In this document: positions 36,313 to 49,780 of the stretch, in pieces
Layout of the letters: each line of letters begins with the position of its first letter
How positions within the stretch are numbered: the stretch's first letter is position 1
Assembly (NCBI GenBank): GCA_947095535.1
Contig: OX352773.1
Location: 28,169,398-28,233,397, forward strand
DNA length: 64,000 bases
Direction of reading: 5' to 3'
DNA from: Poecilobothrus nobilitatus
Lineage: Eukaryota; Arthropoda; Insecta; Diptera; Dolichopodidae
Translations under genes and position numbers: made by a program
Notes under the pieces: generated by a model
Told to the model about the DNA's origin: nothing
Databases searched by the model: none
What the model saw: the letters and a program-made list of their open reading frames with translations, nothing else

Positions 36313-38439
36313 CTGAAAATATCAAATGATTGAAAATTTCTTAGAAGAAAATATAGCATAATTTTAAAAAATTAAACATTTAAATGTGATAATGATTTTG
36401 AAAATAGAGTGATAACGCCATAATAATTTTTATTGTAGTTTACAGAAAACATGCAATTCTTCTTTATCTTTAAAAATCTTTAGTTTCAAAATAAAATCAA
36501 TTTTAAATATTCAACTCTTCTGAATTATTAAATTTTAAAAATCAAGAAAAGCTTTAATAAAATTATTTAATTGTTTTTAATATTCCATTTTATTTACTTA
36601 GACTCACAAGTTGGAGAATAGGATTACTTTTATTATTGTAAAAGGAGAAATTTAGTAGTACAATTTTTCTTGGATTTCCTAAAAAAATCTGAATGTTAAA
36701 AAAAAAAAGTTTGAATTAAAAAATAAACATTGTTTAAAGGAAAGAAAAAAAAAAAATAACAAAATTATCAGAAATTCTTAATTTTTATATTTAATCTGTA
36801 TTATTAAATTATGACATTCTTTAGCTTTTTAGTTAATTTATACACTCCTAAAATAAAAAATGTACAAGCACAAAGTCTTTAAAATTAATTTTAACAAATT
36901 TTCAAGTTAATTTTAATTAAAATATCTTAAGATATCTTATTTTGTATTTTGGATTCTGTTTTTTTTTTTTTTTTGTTTCAGGTTTTAATATTAACGTTAA
37001 AAGTTAATAGAAAGTATCTTAAAATATTTTTTACCTCTTCAATGAATTTTTTTGTTTGTATCCTACTTATTTAATTATTTTATGTTATTTTGCCTTCATT
37101 TACGATTTTTATTTTTGTTTTTTTTTTTTTTTTGTCTTTATTTTTTTTGACAGTGAAAAAGAAAATTTTATTATTTTTATCCTTCAGTAAAAACTTACTT
37201 CCTTTTTTAATATAGATTAGTAAATCATTTTTTTTTTTTCTTGTCTTTCTATTATTATTATTTTTTTTTTTTTTCTTGCCTTTTTAATATTATTTGTGAA
37301 AGTTGATTTCTTTTAAACGCACACTATGATCATTTTTATTATGTTATAAGGACTATTTGAAATATGTATAATATTTCGTATCTCTAGATATATATATATA
37401 TCCTTATGTAATATAGTATAGTAATATATAGTATATATAATAATATTATGTATGTTATGTTCTGTTATGTTAAATGTTTTTTTGTTATTCTATAATATAT
37501 GAGAATTTTTGACAACAAAAAACAAAAAAAAAAAAAAAACCAAAAAATGTGTAACTTTTTAATATATTTATAATTATATGTATATCAATATGTATAAATA
37601 AATGTAATTTTTATTAAATGTGTTTGTATATTATATATAAATATATATGTATATATGTATGCTCATAGATATTTTCTTTTTTTTTTTTGTTGAGAATAAG
37701 GATTAATGAGAACATCTTCTAAGGAGTAGCAACAATGAATTAAAATCATTAAAATTTACCAAGATAAATGATTACTTAAGTCTTAGAATTATATCGTGAT
37801 ATGGGAAATATTTGTGGAAATTTCAAACTATAGATATATTTATAGATATATGTATTATATTATATGTATATTTAGTTGTATGTATATATATTATAGTTTG
37901 TATTTATGGATATACGTATATTTAGAAGAGTGTTAGGAAAGTTTTTTTTGTTTTTGATTTATTTTTTAGAGAAAATAAAATTAAAATAGGATGGAAGAAA
38001 ATTTTTTTAAATTTTTGATTAATTTTTTGCTAGTTCATGGTTTTACATGGTCGTAGAAGTATTATCTTCTAATGACTGAAATACGTTATTTTACTGATAA
38101 ATTGATTAGTCCACTTTCGGTTATATTAATTCAAAAAAAAAAAAAAAAATAAAAACAAAAAATATAATTGATTTTTCAGTATAATTTAAATTTTGCTTTA
38201 TAAATTTATATTTTCAAAATAAATTTCTCTTCCATATGGTAAATACCAAATAATTTAAAATTTTCATTTTAAATTAAAATTATATATAAAAAAAGAGAGT
38301 TTGGTTGTAAGTACCTGTAAAATGTTTGAACCGATACTGCCTTAGTTGATTTCCGAAATTTTAGCTACTTAGGCTCTTTAAGAAAAAGTATTATAAGAAT
38401 AAAGTTTTTAAAACTTAAAAAAAAAAAAAAAAAAATTCA
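36313..38439. other. AT-rich stretch, no gene seen
   Basis: Mostly T-rich. 37,370-37,900 is a run of AT and ATGT-type simple sequence. No gene, RNA or element recognised. Confidence 0.6.
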
Positions 38440-38454
38440 AAGGTGCATTTTGGT

Positions 38455-38620
38455 GCAAAACCGGATTTTGCTTAGTTTTTGTAGGAATGGATTTTAGAAC
38501 TTGTTATAAAATCAGGGTTGTCCCCTTTTTCTAGAATATCTATAATGTATACATTATGTATATACAAGAATGTCAATTAGGAGAAATTTTATAGATGGCA
38601 ATTTTTTTTAATTGTGTAAA
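38455..38620 (+). repeat. Partial copy of the fold-back element
   Basis: GAATGGATTTTAGAACTTG, AATCAGGGTTGTC and CTTTTTCTAGAATATCTATAA appear in the same order and spacing as GATGGATTTTAGAATTTGG, AATCAGAGTTATA and CTTTTTCTAGAATATTTATTA at 15,935-16,000. CAAAACCGGATTTTG at 38,456 may be the last of an inner arm. The outer arms are missing. Confidence 0.65.
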
Positions 38621-38845
38621 TAGTATTTTGGGAATGGAATTTTTTTATTAGGACATCTTATTTAACTCTTATTTTCTCTTCATTTCGATAAATTATTTTG
38701 TCAGTCGCACATTTAAAAAGCTATGCATTTTTAGCAGACATTAAAAGATATATTTTCGAGTTGAAATAAAAAGTTTTCTTGTTCAAAACTGTTATTGACA
38801 GGTAATTTGTATTTCACATAATTATTTTAATAAAGTCTATGCACT

Positions 38846-39590
38846 TTATTAGTTTCACTCTGTCAGTATGTCCGTCTGGGTGTTTACAAAACTTCTACAC
38901 CGTTTGAAATAAAGCAATGTAATTTTAACTATACAGATAGGCTCGCCAAAAAACTTATTTTGTGGAACAACTTTCTTCAATGCTCCCACCCGCTGCGCTG
39001 CTATAGCCTTCCAAAGTTCGAAAAAGTTATATTTTTAAATTGTCATAACACAGGTTTTAAAAGGCTTATTTTCAATTTGGAAACGCCAAACGATAGCTGA
39101 TTTTATAAACTTTATAAATATATACAAAATAAATATTTGACTTGGCCATGCGGTATTTTATATACCGTTATGTAAGACCAGTTAGATCTTCGGATATAAG
39201 TATTAGTCATTTCAGGAAATATTTTTGTGTAGCCCCCCGTTTAGGCGACGTAAGGGATCAAAAACTGAAAATTCTCTATTTTTAAGCATCATGTAACATG
39301 AGCACCTGTCCACATTTTTTTAAAGTAATATACAAAAATTAAAGCTACAACACTATACTTTTGTTTTTGCTAATAAATAATAACTCTTCTTAATAGAGTA
39401 GGGTTACCTTATAATTGACGGAAGTGTGATTTAATTTTTCTTAATTTTTTCTTACCAAAAAAAAAAAAAATTAAGCCAAATTTATTTTTCACTATATCTA
39501 CTCTTTACTACCTCATTATGGAATATTTTATAATTTTGGAAATGTGCTTTATTGAAAATCCTTGCCTTTTTCCATTACTTGTTATTTTAT
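38846..39590 (+). repeat. Family 1 repeat, diverged copy
   Basis: Begins TTTATTAGTTTCACTCTGTC, as at 52,815, followed by GTTTACAAAACTTCTACACCGTTT (52,845 equivalent) and GAACAACTTTCTTCAATG. It continues with AATTCTCTATTTTTAAGCATC...AGCACCTGTCCAC (39,270-39,310) and, in a second partial unit, TTTTGGAAATGTGC at 39,535. It shows that the family's left end has a CCGTC motif like that of the 25.9-kb element. Confidence 0.7.
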
Positions 39591-42011
39591 GTGCGTAAAA
39601 TTCTGAGCTAAAAATATTTCCTCCAATATCTTCTAAAAGCATTATATGAAAAGATTTGTACCAAATCTTGTACCAAAATAACCAAAACACATATTCAATT
39701 TCGTTGTAGAATTTAAAAAAAAAAAATGTTTACTCTGTCCTAATTAAAGTTGTAGTATATTATATACTCATTCCATAGATTTTTTTTAATATTCTGCTAT
39801 TTATTACATGAAAAATTATTATGTTGCGTGATTCTAACGACATATGTATAGACAATATCATCAAAATACACATTACTTTTGCCATTTATTTTGAAGAGGC
39901 AAAACTTTCTTATTTGGTTTTTTGTTTTTTTAGGTGGAGATGGAAGGAGTCATTTCATTTCATTATAACCTAGGTTTTGTATTGTTTTTTTTTTTTTTTT
40001 TTCTTTAATTTCTATTTTTTATTTTCATTTATATGTTTAATTTTTGTTGTTTTTCAATTTTTTTTTTTTCGTTTTTGTTTTTATTTTGTTTGTTCTTTTC
40101 TTTTTACCATGAAATTGTAACATCTCAACAAAATGACAAGAAAAGCAATTTTGTATAGTAATTTTATTAAGTTTTTGGCGTTTTTAAAACATATATTTCT
40201 CCTTTAAGAACCACCAACAACAGAAAATAAAATATAAGAAAAAAAAAACAAAACAAAAAGGATTGTTTTGGAATTTAAAGAAAATTCTGATGGGAGATAG
40301 AAAAGTAAAATAAAAAAAAAAAAATTAGAAAAACTTGTTTGTTTTTTTTTTTCTTCTTGTTTTTCATTCCATTCCTAAACGAAATAATTATAGAAAAAGA
40401 TCAAACTTTGTCAGTAGTTGGTTGGATTTTTTCAAAAAAAAAAAGAAAAAAAAAAAAGATTTTGAATGAAAAAAACTAATGTATATGTTACGTACGACTT
40501 GTTATAGTTAGTGTTAGTACAAGATAAAGTATACATTTTAAATTAGTTTTGAGGTTTTAAACAATTTTAGTACATATTGCAACCATAAAACAATATGACT
40601 TTCTCTTCTTCCAGTTAAACATAACACATTTTTTGTTGTAAATTTATTATTTTTTGTTTTGAAATCAAGTGTACTTTGTGAATGATTTTTGTAAGTTTTA
40701 AATTGAAAGACGTAAGAAGAAAGAAGAAGGGAGAGAGAATAAAAAAATATATTCTAAAAAAAAAAAAAAAAAGAGAAAGACAACTAAAGGAAAAAGAAAA
40801 CCACAAAAATGATACAATTTATAATGTCTTAATTATATGTTTCTGAAGGAAAATATTTAAAATTATTTTAAGTTCGTCTCTTTTCTTCTTTTTCTTAATT
40901 TTTTTTTTTTCTGTTTTTCTTTTTTAATTTATTTATAGTTGTTATATGAACAAAAATTTTCATTTATTGTTTATTTTTCATTTCAATATATCAAGAATGT
41001 AATGAATCTTTGTTGTCAGGAATATTTAAAAGAAAAGAAAAAAAAAAATTTGTTATCTAAAATGGTTATCGTATGTGTTTAAAAATGTTCGAAAATAACA
41101 TACTGTTAAATGTTAAAAAGGGTAAATTGATAAGTTTTTTTTTTTTTTCAAAACATTTGAGTTGAAATCTTAATAAAACTTTAACACTTTTTATTTGGTT
41201 CTCAACTTGTTATAGCAATGAATCGCTTTTTTTTTTTTTTGGGTATAAGTTATTACCCGTGTAATATAATTTAATTATTTTAAAAGAAAAATTTTTTGAC
41301 ACCATTAACATTTACTGTTATCTAGATATACATTTGAAACACTAAAATATTATTTTAGTGTTTCAAATATATATCTAGAATTGGGTAAAATCATATTGTC
41401 ATTTATATAAGAAATTTTCTAATAAAAAAATATGTTTTTACGCTTTAATTTATTCGCTTTAAAAACATATGGCTTCCACAAATCCTCTGAATAATATTTT
41501 ATTTTGAGCCAGTCTTTTTTATTTCGAGTCAGATTTTACAACTAGATTTATTTTCTTTGGGGATTGTTTTACAGAATATGTTTTGCATGGAAAGATTGTT
41601 GGTTTTCTTTGTGGATACCATATTCAAGTATTTGTCCAGTTATTGTGTTTTTTTTTTTTGTTTTTTTTCCTTGTCACTCCTGAGCATAGTAGAGCGTACA
41701 CTAAGTCGTTTATTATTCATATTTGAGTAAGTTTCACTTTCTGAAATCATTAATTTCACTAAGCCGTTGATTATTCAGCTGAAGCTATTCTACTAGTCTA
41801 TGAAATGATTCTTTTTCACTTCTACGCATGTATATCTTATATTAACTTATACAAAAATTATAGTTCATTATTATTTTATTATATACCTATTACAATATGC
41901 TATTAATTGAAATTTATAAGACATATATACTTATTTTGTTTTTAAATTTAATTATATTATACTAATTATATATTATAAGAAAAAATTTTTATTATTTTTT
42001 ATTAATCTAAA
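39591..42011. other. AT-rich stretch, no gene seen; one long palindrome
   Basis: No gene. Contains the hairpin at 41,321-41,379 and a less AT-rich patch (41,480-41,840) without a readable frame. Confidence 0.6.
41321..41379. repeat. 59-bp near-perfect palindrome
   Basis: It begins and ends with TCTAGATATA. The arms of about 28 bp, with core TTTGAAACACTAAAATA, match except at one position (C versus T) and meet around a 2-3-nt A/T centre. A transcript would form a stable stem of the length of a small miRNA precursor; nothing else supports that reading. Confidence 0.9.
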
Positions 42012-42090
42012 TAACCCAGCTGGGGTTTGAGCTCGAGATCTTTCGTATGAAAGGCCGGTAATCTTAACAATTACACCATTAGCTAGTTAT
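42012..42090 (-). mobile_element. tRNA-headed SINE, family A, diverged head
   Basis: On the minus strand ACCGGCCTTTCATACGAAAG, followed by ATCTCGAGCTCAAACCCC, aligns with ACCGGTCTTTCAGACGAAAG and GTCTCGGGTTCAAACCCC at 59,000-59,036. The A-box region reads TAGCTAATGGTGTAATTG. The B box is weakened (GGTTC to AGCTC). The tail diverges soon after the head and no duplication is clear. Confidence 0.65.
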
Positions 42091-43380
42091 TTTTTTCCTT
42101 ATACAGTGTAAATATTATATTCGTTTTAATTGTTTTTCTTTATATAGTGGTTCATTAGATTTAGGTTAAGGATTAGCGAAATTTTGGAAAACGGGATTTT
42201 TTAAATTACGAAATGTTTACAATTTATTGAAAATTTTCAATACAAAGTATTGAAAATTAAAATGTCCCTTTTGTGTAATTTAAGTATCTATTTATTTAAA
42301 AGATTCGGAATTCAGTTTTTATCTTGTTAATAATTTTATTTTTTTTTTATATATAAATGAAATATGTACGTATAACTTTACCTGCACTAAAAATAAATTT
42401 TACACCACTTGCTAAATATTGTAAATAAGTAAATCATCAAGACCCAAAGGATAATTAAAAATAAACTATCAAATATTTAATTTTTAAATAAATAACTAAA
42501 AAATTAAAACCTTATCCCTGTTTCTTTTTTGAAATTACATGATTATGGATCTAAAATGTTTTATTAGTGTTAATGATAATTTTCAATTGAATGATAATAT
42601 TTCAAAACTCAAATCGTTTATAATTTAATCGTGATTTCTATTTAAGAAGAAACTTTTTAAGAAAGCGTTATTAAGTTTTACAAAATAAAATTAACACAAA
42701 ACAAAAAAAAAAACAAAAAAAAAAACTTAAAAGAGCATATTAATTACTGGAAAAAAGAAATAATAATGGTAATTGGAAAGAAAAAGAAAATTAAATTTAT
42801 TTCCTATTTCGTTCAAATGGATACTAAAAAAAAAAAAATAAGAACAGAAATTTATTGTTTCTTAATCAAAAATCATAGTAAATCAAAAGAGGATGTTTTG
42901 TTTTTTTTTTTTTTCCCCCATTATTATCAAACCATCACCATCATCATTAACATTCGAAAAATTATCAATTTTTAAGAAGGGGAATTGAACATAAATAGAA
43001 AAAACATTTTATATTAATTTGGTTTCTTTTTATTGTCCTGTTACCATATCGAAATAATATCCTGTTATTGATATTCTGGTTACTAAAGAGAATAAAAAGA
43101 AAGATATAGAAAAACGAAAAAAAAATATTTTGATTTTTCTTATGATTTAAATAAGAAATCATCATTATTGACATTTATCTTTTTGAATATCAACATTCCA
43201 AAAAAAAAAAAAAACAAAAATAATAAAAAAAGTATTTAGTTAGTTCATCCCCGTATAAAATTACTTTAAAAAAAAAAAAAAAATTGCCCGTTCCAATTTG
43301 AAATTTCAAAAAAATAAAAAAACGTTAAAAAAAAAAAACTCAGTTTTAAAATAAACTTTTTTTTTTTTCATTTGTAATGA
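42091..43380. other. AT-rich stretch, no gene seen
   Basis: A 12-bp-arm palindrome (AATTTTCAATAC/GTATTGAAAATT) lies at 42,232-42,258. The overlapping frames near 42,766-43,174 are A/T-run artefacts. Confidence 0.6.
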
Positions 43381-43728
43381 CCTGGTAAAATATCAGGGTT
43401 GGTGTATTGAATGTGTCGCCGTTTTTATATTGGCGCCAATTATAGTTATCATTGAAATGCTTCCAGAAAATGTTTATTTTTAATTTTTTTGCAGCAAAGA
43501 CATATAAAATTTAACAAAATTGTTGATTTAATGGTTAAATAATTTCTAAAGAATAAATTCTACTACGAATTTTTAAATTTTAAGTTAAATATTTAAAAAA
43601 AAATTAATTTTACCATTTTCCGGATTGGTAATTATTTTGAACAACTGATCGGTAATTTTGTTAATGGTCGTGGTCTCAATTACTAAAAGACCCAAAAATA
43701 CTACAAATATCATACATTTATCATACAT
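43381..43728. other. GC-richer island with open frames on both strands, undecided
   Basis: Minus strand: a 47-codon frame from ATG at 43,728 begins with a possible signal-peptide-like segment (MIFVVFLGLLVIETTT) and meets GGTAAAA (donor-like, 43,612-43,613) before a stop at 43,585. Further on, 43,381-43,468 reads HFNDNYNWRQYKNGDTFN. Plus strand: 43,382-43,470 also reads as an open, hydrophobic frame (FILAPIIVIIEMLPEN). Frames open on both strands mean that composition alone may explain this. The phases of the two minus pieces do not join. Confidence 0.2.
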
Positions 43729-46688
43729 TGACACTGGTACAAGACTCTATAATTCAGATTCATTACTGCCGGAAACCAAAAAAAAAATGGATAGTAGGTA
43801 TGTGATTTTTCTGCTAGTAAAATAAAATTTTATTTAGGAAAGGAACACATCTGAAACTATAAAGCTTGCCTTAACTATACACTAAATAAAAATAATATAC
43901 CAATATAATTAGATTCTGGAGAACAGAAATTAAGACAATAAGAATCATTGAAAACTGTAGAATGAAAAGTAAAAGTAATTATCCTTTTATATAGCTAGAA
44001 ATTAATTGAAGTAAACAAATTCTGTGTTTATCACATTATTCTGGTTAAGCTTGCAGATAAATCTCAAACAACAAAACAATAAAGGAAAACAAAAGAAAAA
44101 AGAACAGTTTTCCTCAAGAAATCATAAAATTTCTTTCATTTAAAATCAATGAATAAAATTTTCTAATAATCGCATCAGTTTCATCACTGACTAATCAATT
44201 TTTATTTTCAATCCAATTTTTTTTTTTTTTTTTTCATTCCTCGCACAGGATATTATTTGTTACGCATTTTTAAATAGAAATCAATTTTTATTTGATAGGA
44301 CTAAAAGGTCCTCTTTATCATTTCAATTTTATCTATATATAGATGTTGTATATACATGCGTAAACTTATACAATGTTTTTTGCAACTAATTGGCTACATT
44401 TGAATGAAAGAAAAGAAAAAAACAAATAAACAGAAAAAAAAAAAAATATAATTTAAATATAAAATTAAATAGAAATTGTTTTGTAGTAAAAGTATCATCC
44501 CTCCTCAGTCCATCATATATTTGTATTTGGTTTGTTAGTTAGCCCTATAATTCAGATCATTAGACTTTAATATTCTTATGGTATATTAATATTTGAAAAT
44601 CAAATATAAATACAATATGTATGTGTATATATATATATTTATTTATAAACACGTGTACGAGTATATTTCAAAATACAATTAAAGAAAAGAAAATTTGAAA
44701 AAAGAAAAAGATTATAGATTTCTTTTAAAATAGTCGATTCTTCACTCTTCTAAACAATTCTTATTCGATAAATGTAGTTTCAATAATTTTCTCTTCAGAA
44801 CGCGAAAAATGGCCATTCAATTTTTGTAAATCTATTTATATTTTATTTTTTAAAAAAAAAAAAAAAAAAAAAGTTTTAGTCTTTGATTTCGCAATGATGG
44901 TGGCAATGATCAAATGACGATGATGATGTTATTATTATTGTTATTATTATTATCGAAATTGATTGTACTGTTAATTTTTTTTTTTTTTTTTTGGTTTGAA
45001 TTGAGAAGGAGTATTTTTTTTTCCATAAGTAGCAATTTTTTTTGCTATTTGCTACTAAATGAGTCATTAGCGCTAAATAAAAATTATTGTTGAAATTATG
45101 ACAACTTTAGGGTAATAAAAAACGTGAAAGAAGAAATGTTTATATAATAATTAATTAATTGTCATATAACAAAAACAAAAAAGATATAATAATTTGATCA
45201 ATCGGTTTAGAATCTTTAATGAACATCTAAGATTAAAAGATTTAAATGGAATGATGAAGAAACTGCTAAACAACTATGACTAGAGTTATTATTAGTCGAA
45301 ATTGTTTAAAATAATTATTTTTCTATTTCTTAAAACGTTTACTCCAACATCGGAGGGCCACTCAATTTCTTAATTAAATATTAGAGCTTAGGTTGGTTGA
45401 CATTATTAATTTATGTCTTTGAATTTGAATGTTTCAATCTTTTTAGTTTATACTTTAATAAATTCTTTTGCCTAGGTTAAAATTAAGTATATAACTATAG
45501 CTGCTCTAAGATTATATATTGGCTCCTACTCTAGAATTATTATTAGCTCAGTCAAAGTTAAGCTACTGCAGTGAAAATTTATTTATAAATTTTAAATTGA
45601 ATCTTCACTGTCTATCATTATCTATAACTTAACATTTCAAAAAAGAAAAATTATTTTTATGACATTAAAGTAGTAAATTCCATTTCATACTGTCATTTAT
45701 TTTTACCACCTTACATTCAAATTAAAAATTTGATAAATAATAACTGAAGAAACAAGAAAATTATTTTTGATTTTCTTTTGATCGACTTTTTTTGGATAAT
45801 TAAGTTCCAGTATTAATATAATTTATAATAAATTTGCAATTTTAATTTTAAATAGAATAAAAAAAAAAAAAAATGCCTTTAGATATTTTGATACCGTTAT
45901 TAAAAAATAATGATTTTTAAAGTAGGTAGATATTTCTTTTTAATGAAGACTCCAAAATAAAACCATTTTAAAACTATTATCTTAAGATTTCACAGATTTT
46001 TATCAAAATCTCAATAATTATTAGCCAACAATATAGAAAAACAAAATTTTGAAAATTAAAATTGATTTAGGTATGGCATTACCTATGTATAACATGTATA
46101 TATTTATACATAAAACTTATTTACATATAAATAACATTAATTGCGTAAGAACCAAAAAAATGCTGGGTACTATTCCCTTAAAAAAAAAAGTTTTAAGGAA
46201 TTAAAAAAAACTTTACAATTGTTAGTTTGTTTTAAATTTTGTTATTACTGTTATTGCTGTTAATGTTTTTTGCTCTTTTTTAATTTCTTTTTTGCTAAAT
46301 CTTTTACCTTTTTTAACTTTTACGTTCATGTCCAGGGAAACTCATTCTGAATTTTTAATCAGATTTGATCAAATCATATATACAAAAACATATAAATACT
46401 TATTTATAAAAATATGTATGTATACGTGTTAAACTACTCTTAAAATATATGTATATTGATATGATGGTTGCAATTGTCGGGTATTTTTTTTCCAAGTTTT
46501 TGGTTCTCAAAAGATTAAAAAAAAAAAATAAGACCAAGAAGAATTAAGATAGATTTTACCTTCTTAAAAATGACAAAACTTTTCTTAAACGTTTCCTGTA
46601 TAGACTTTATGGTATTAGATAGATAGTTAATCCAAAACTTTTTTTATAATATATTCTGGAGCTTTCCAGCTAATTTTCAATTTAAAAA
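43729..46688. other. AT-rich stretch, no gene seen
   Basis: No gene. A GAT/TTA trinucleotide-rich patch occurs at 44,905-44,960. 45,330-45,560 is slightly less AT-rich without a readable frame. Confidence 0.6.
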
Positions 46689-46800
46689 ATGAGGATTTTT
46701 AATAAGAATTTATTCTTCTGCCACATAAATATGACAAGGAAATTACACAAAATTTCCTTTCCAGAGGCTGTGGCTGAAAATATTGTGAGGGAGAATTATT

Positions 46801-46890
46801 CTTACGATGTGTATGTGATTCGAACCCAAACTATCTCGGTGTTCACAACGCATTTTATACGCTCTTATGCACTAGGCCACCGAGTCTCCT
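46801..46890 (-). mobile_element. tRNA-headed SINE-like element, family B
   Basis: The minus-strand head starts GGAGACTCGGTGGCCTAGTG (A box GTGGCCTAGTGCATA, about 46,866-46,880) and has a B box GGGTTCGAATC (about 46,817-46,827). It ends CACATCGTAAG, like the head at 21,811. The following ~110 bp (46,690-46,800) are not AT-only and may be the body or tail. The plus frame at 46,689-46,910 is its shadow. Confidence 0.6.
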
Positions 46891-49305
46891 TAACAATTCT
46901 TAAAAGTTAACAGATTTACTCTTAAGATTATAAAAAAAACCATTTCTTAAAGATTAAGATACTTTATTTGGGTTCTGGTTGATTAAAAATATTTCTTATA
47001 TACCTTTGTTTAATACCATTTGTTTTTTATGACTCATATTTTAAATGAAAAACTAAAACAAACCTATTATTCAATGGTTTTATTTATTATTGTTGAAACT
47101 AGATGCCGAAAATCAAGTTATCTTTTTTCTGTTTATGAAATATTTGGGATGAAGTTTTAACGTAAAATAAAATTGTGCAAGCAATTATACCAAATAAATC
47201 CTTCTAGGAAACTCTTTTCTTATAGTTCTTTGAAAAACACTTGTATTTTGCTTTTTTACTCTATTTTATACAGGTATTCGATGTAAATTCAATTTTAAAG
47301 ATTGACCTTTTTTTTTTTTATTATTTTATTTCTTCTCCTTCTAATTTTTCTATATGTATAGCTTCAGCTTTTTGTTTTTTTTTTTTTTGCTTATGGTTAT
47401 TTCAGTATAAACTGGTAGATTGATTAATTCAGAGTACGTACCAAAGAATTTTTCCAATAAGTTAAATTTAGATTTTTTTTTCGATGTGAAGAAAGCCATC
47501 AAGAAAAAAAAATTATATTAATATTGTAATATCCTTTTTTGCTCCTTTTATTTCCTTATTTTCCTTTATTTTTATTTTTTTTTTTAATTTTTGAAAAATC
47601 ATCAAACGAGCAGAAGATTTTCGAAAAAATAAAGGATAAAATAAAATTCTTTAAAAAAAAAAAAAAAATTGTTCTAAGTAAAAAAAGGTGAATATCTTTT
47701 TTCACCACCTTTTTATTCTTTATTTTATTTAAAAATTTATTCTGTTAAAAAAAAAAAAATATTGAAAATTGAAACCAATTGATTACCTTAAGTCTTTGTT
47801 AATTATTTTTTTTTTTAGTATGACTCATAATCAAATAAAATTGTTTTTTATTTCATTCTATATATTTATCGATTGAACCTTAGGATTGATTCAATCATCA
47901 ACAACTAACGGAATTATCCTAATAAATTTTATTAATACATTCAAATTCTTAAGACAAGATACAAATTTTGTTCTCTTCTAGTATCTTAAAGATAAATTTT
48001 AAAGTTGAAACAAAAAACAAAAAAAAAAATATTAAAAAGCAAGAAAAATCATAAAAAATAAAAAAAAAAATTTTTAACCAGAAACACCATTACTTTAACC
48101 TTGTTAAGGTAGAAACAAATATAGATAGATATAGGAAAAGTTGACTAATTAAGTAAATGTACCATTATTGGTGTCATAGATAAAAATGAAAGTCATGAAA
48201 GTCGTGTATCATTGAACAAATCTTATGAACAGGAATAACAAAAACTAAGTTAATACTAAGCAATTCATAGAGAATCTACAGATTATTTTTTTTTTTTGAT
48301 TTTATTTTTCTTTTAATCACTAAAATTTAATGTATTCTATCGGTCCTCTGGGATCCATAATGACTAGTTTTTTTGGTTAATTTACTAGAGGTTTACAAAA
48401 CAGGAAAAACATTTTTTTTTTTTAAAACAGGTAATTTATAAACAAAATATATAAGAATTAATTTAAAATTAAAAAAAAAAAAATAAAAATAACAAAACAA
48501 AAACCCTTGTTAAGTTCTCTTTCCTCTATTAATTAACAAAGAAGCACATACAGTCAAACAAATTAAAAATTCTAGTATTATAAAAATAGTAAACCTTCGT
48601 AATAAATATGGTAGCATAGTGGTTTGTCCATTCTTATCTTGTGTTTTACCATAAACACTTTTATCATTTTAAAATTGAAATAATCCCCAAGAATATAAAG
48701 TAAATAAATAATATTATATGTGTATTAATACACATATATACATTTTTATTTTAAAAAGTGGGCGGCAAAATATACAGGGATAATTTATTATATAGATACT
48801 ATTATGTATTATTTATACACACATGGATTTCTAAAAATTATAAAATAAAAATATAAAAAAAGAAAATATTACAATAATAACAAATGATAATAATAATAAT
48901 AATATTTTATATAGTTTATGTTAGTATATGAATATTAAACCCCATCATATATTATAATATAATTATTAGGAACCATTAACGTAATCACATGCCCCAAGTC
49001 CATTTTACAGTTTGTTGAATCTTCTTTTTTCCAAACCAACAAACAATTTATATTATAATTAAGAGAAATATAAAACAAATGAAATGTGGAAAAATTTCTT
49101 TTATTTATTTGTGATGTTTATTTGTACAACTATAGGTTATTAACGTAATTGAAAGAATAAACTAAAAAAAAAAAAAAAAAAACTAATAATATAAGACTAC
49201 AATGTTTTTAGTATACAAACGTATTTTGTTGATAGTATTGTTTTAAATCTTTAAGAATCTAATCAAAAGAATCATTGATTTTAAAATCAATTTGTTAATC
49301 ATCCT
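46891..49305. other. AT-rich stretch, no gene seen
   Basis: Nothing recognisable besides homopolymers and short TAA repeats (48,886-48,903). Confidence 0.6.
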
Positions 49306-49475
49306 CTTCAAGTTCATACATCTCTGCTGGGCCACCAATAGTTTCTATCTTAGATTTTCGTTTTATTCATTTGTAATGTGATCATGTTCTTCTAAACTTT
49401 ATAGAACCATGTTGTTGTCGCTACACTTTATGCAGTATACCATTTTTTTTTTCTCCTTTGTCTGCAGCAACCTAA
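49306..49475 (-). pseudogene. Possible decayed or processed coding fragment with an acidic C-terminus
   Basis: On the minus strand an ATG near 49,442 opens MVYCIKCSDNNMVL, then a stop. After a frame change the region ends KSKIETIGGPAEMYELEEDD and TAA at about 49,306. The acidic ending and the CxxC start look like protein, and the base composition is far from the flanks, but two frames and two internal stops are needed. No family recognised. It lies about 300 bp from the 81-bp direct repeat and the RT fragment, so it may belong to the same nest of insertions. Confidence 0.3.
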
Positions 49476-49780
49476 ACTATTTTTGATGTTTATAGAAATC
49501 TAGACCCTTTTTAACTTGATTTAATGTATAAAGATATAACTATAAAGAAACTTAAAAAAGGTCATTATTATTGACATGACAGCCTTAAGACATAATAAAA
49601 ATACTTTAATTAAAAATATAACTATAGAAATAAAAATAAAAATACTTGAAAAAGTTTAATATTCTTAAAGTTTTTAACGTTACTTTACTATTATGTAGCA
49701 GATTTTTAATATTTATGACTTTAGATTTTAAAAAGTGAGAAAATTGATGTTATTTTTAATTTTGTAATAAAAATCGATAT

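Noticed and set aside
41241..41262. GGGTATAAGTTATTACCC as an end of the TATACCC/GGGTATA element
   Set aside because: Only 18 bp match the idea; none of the element's other sequence is next to it.
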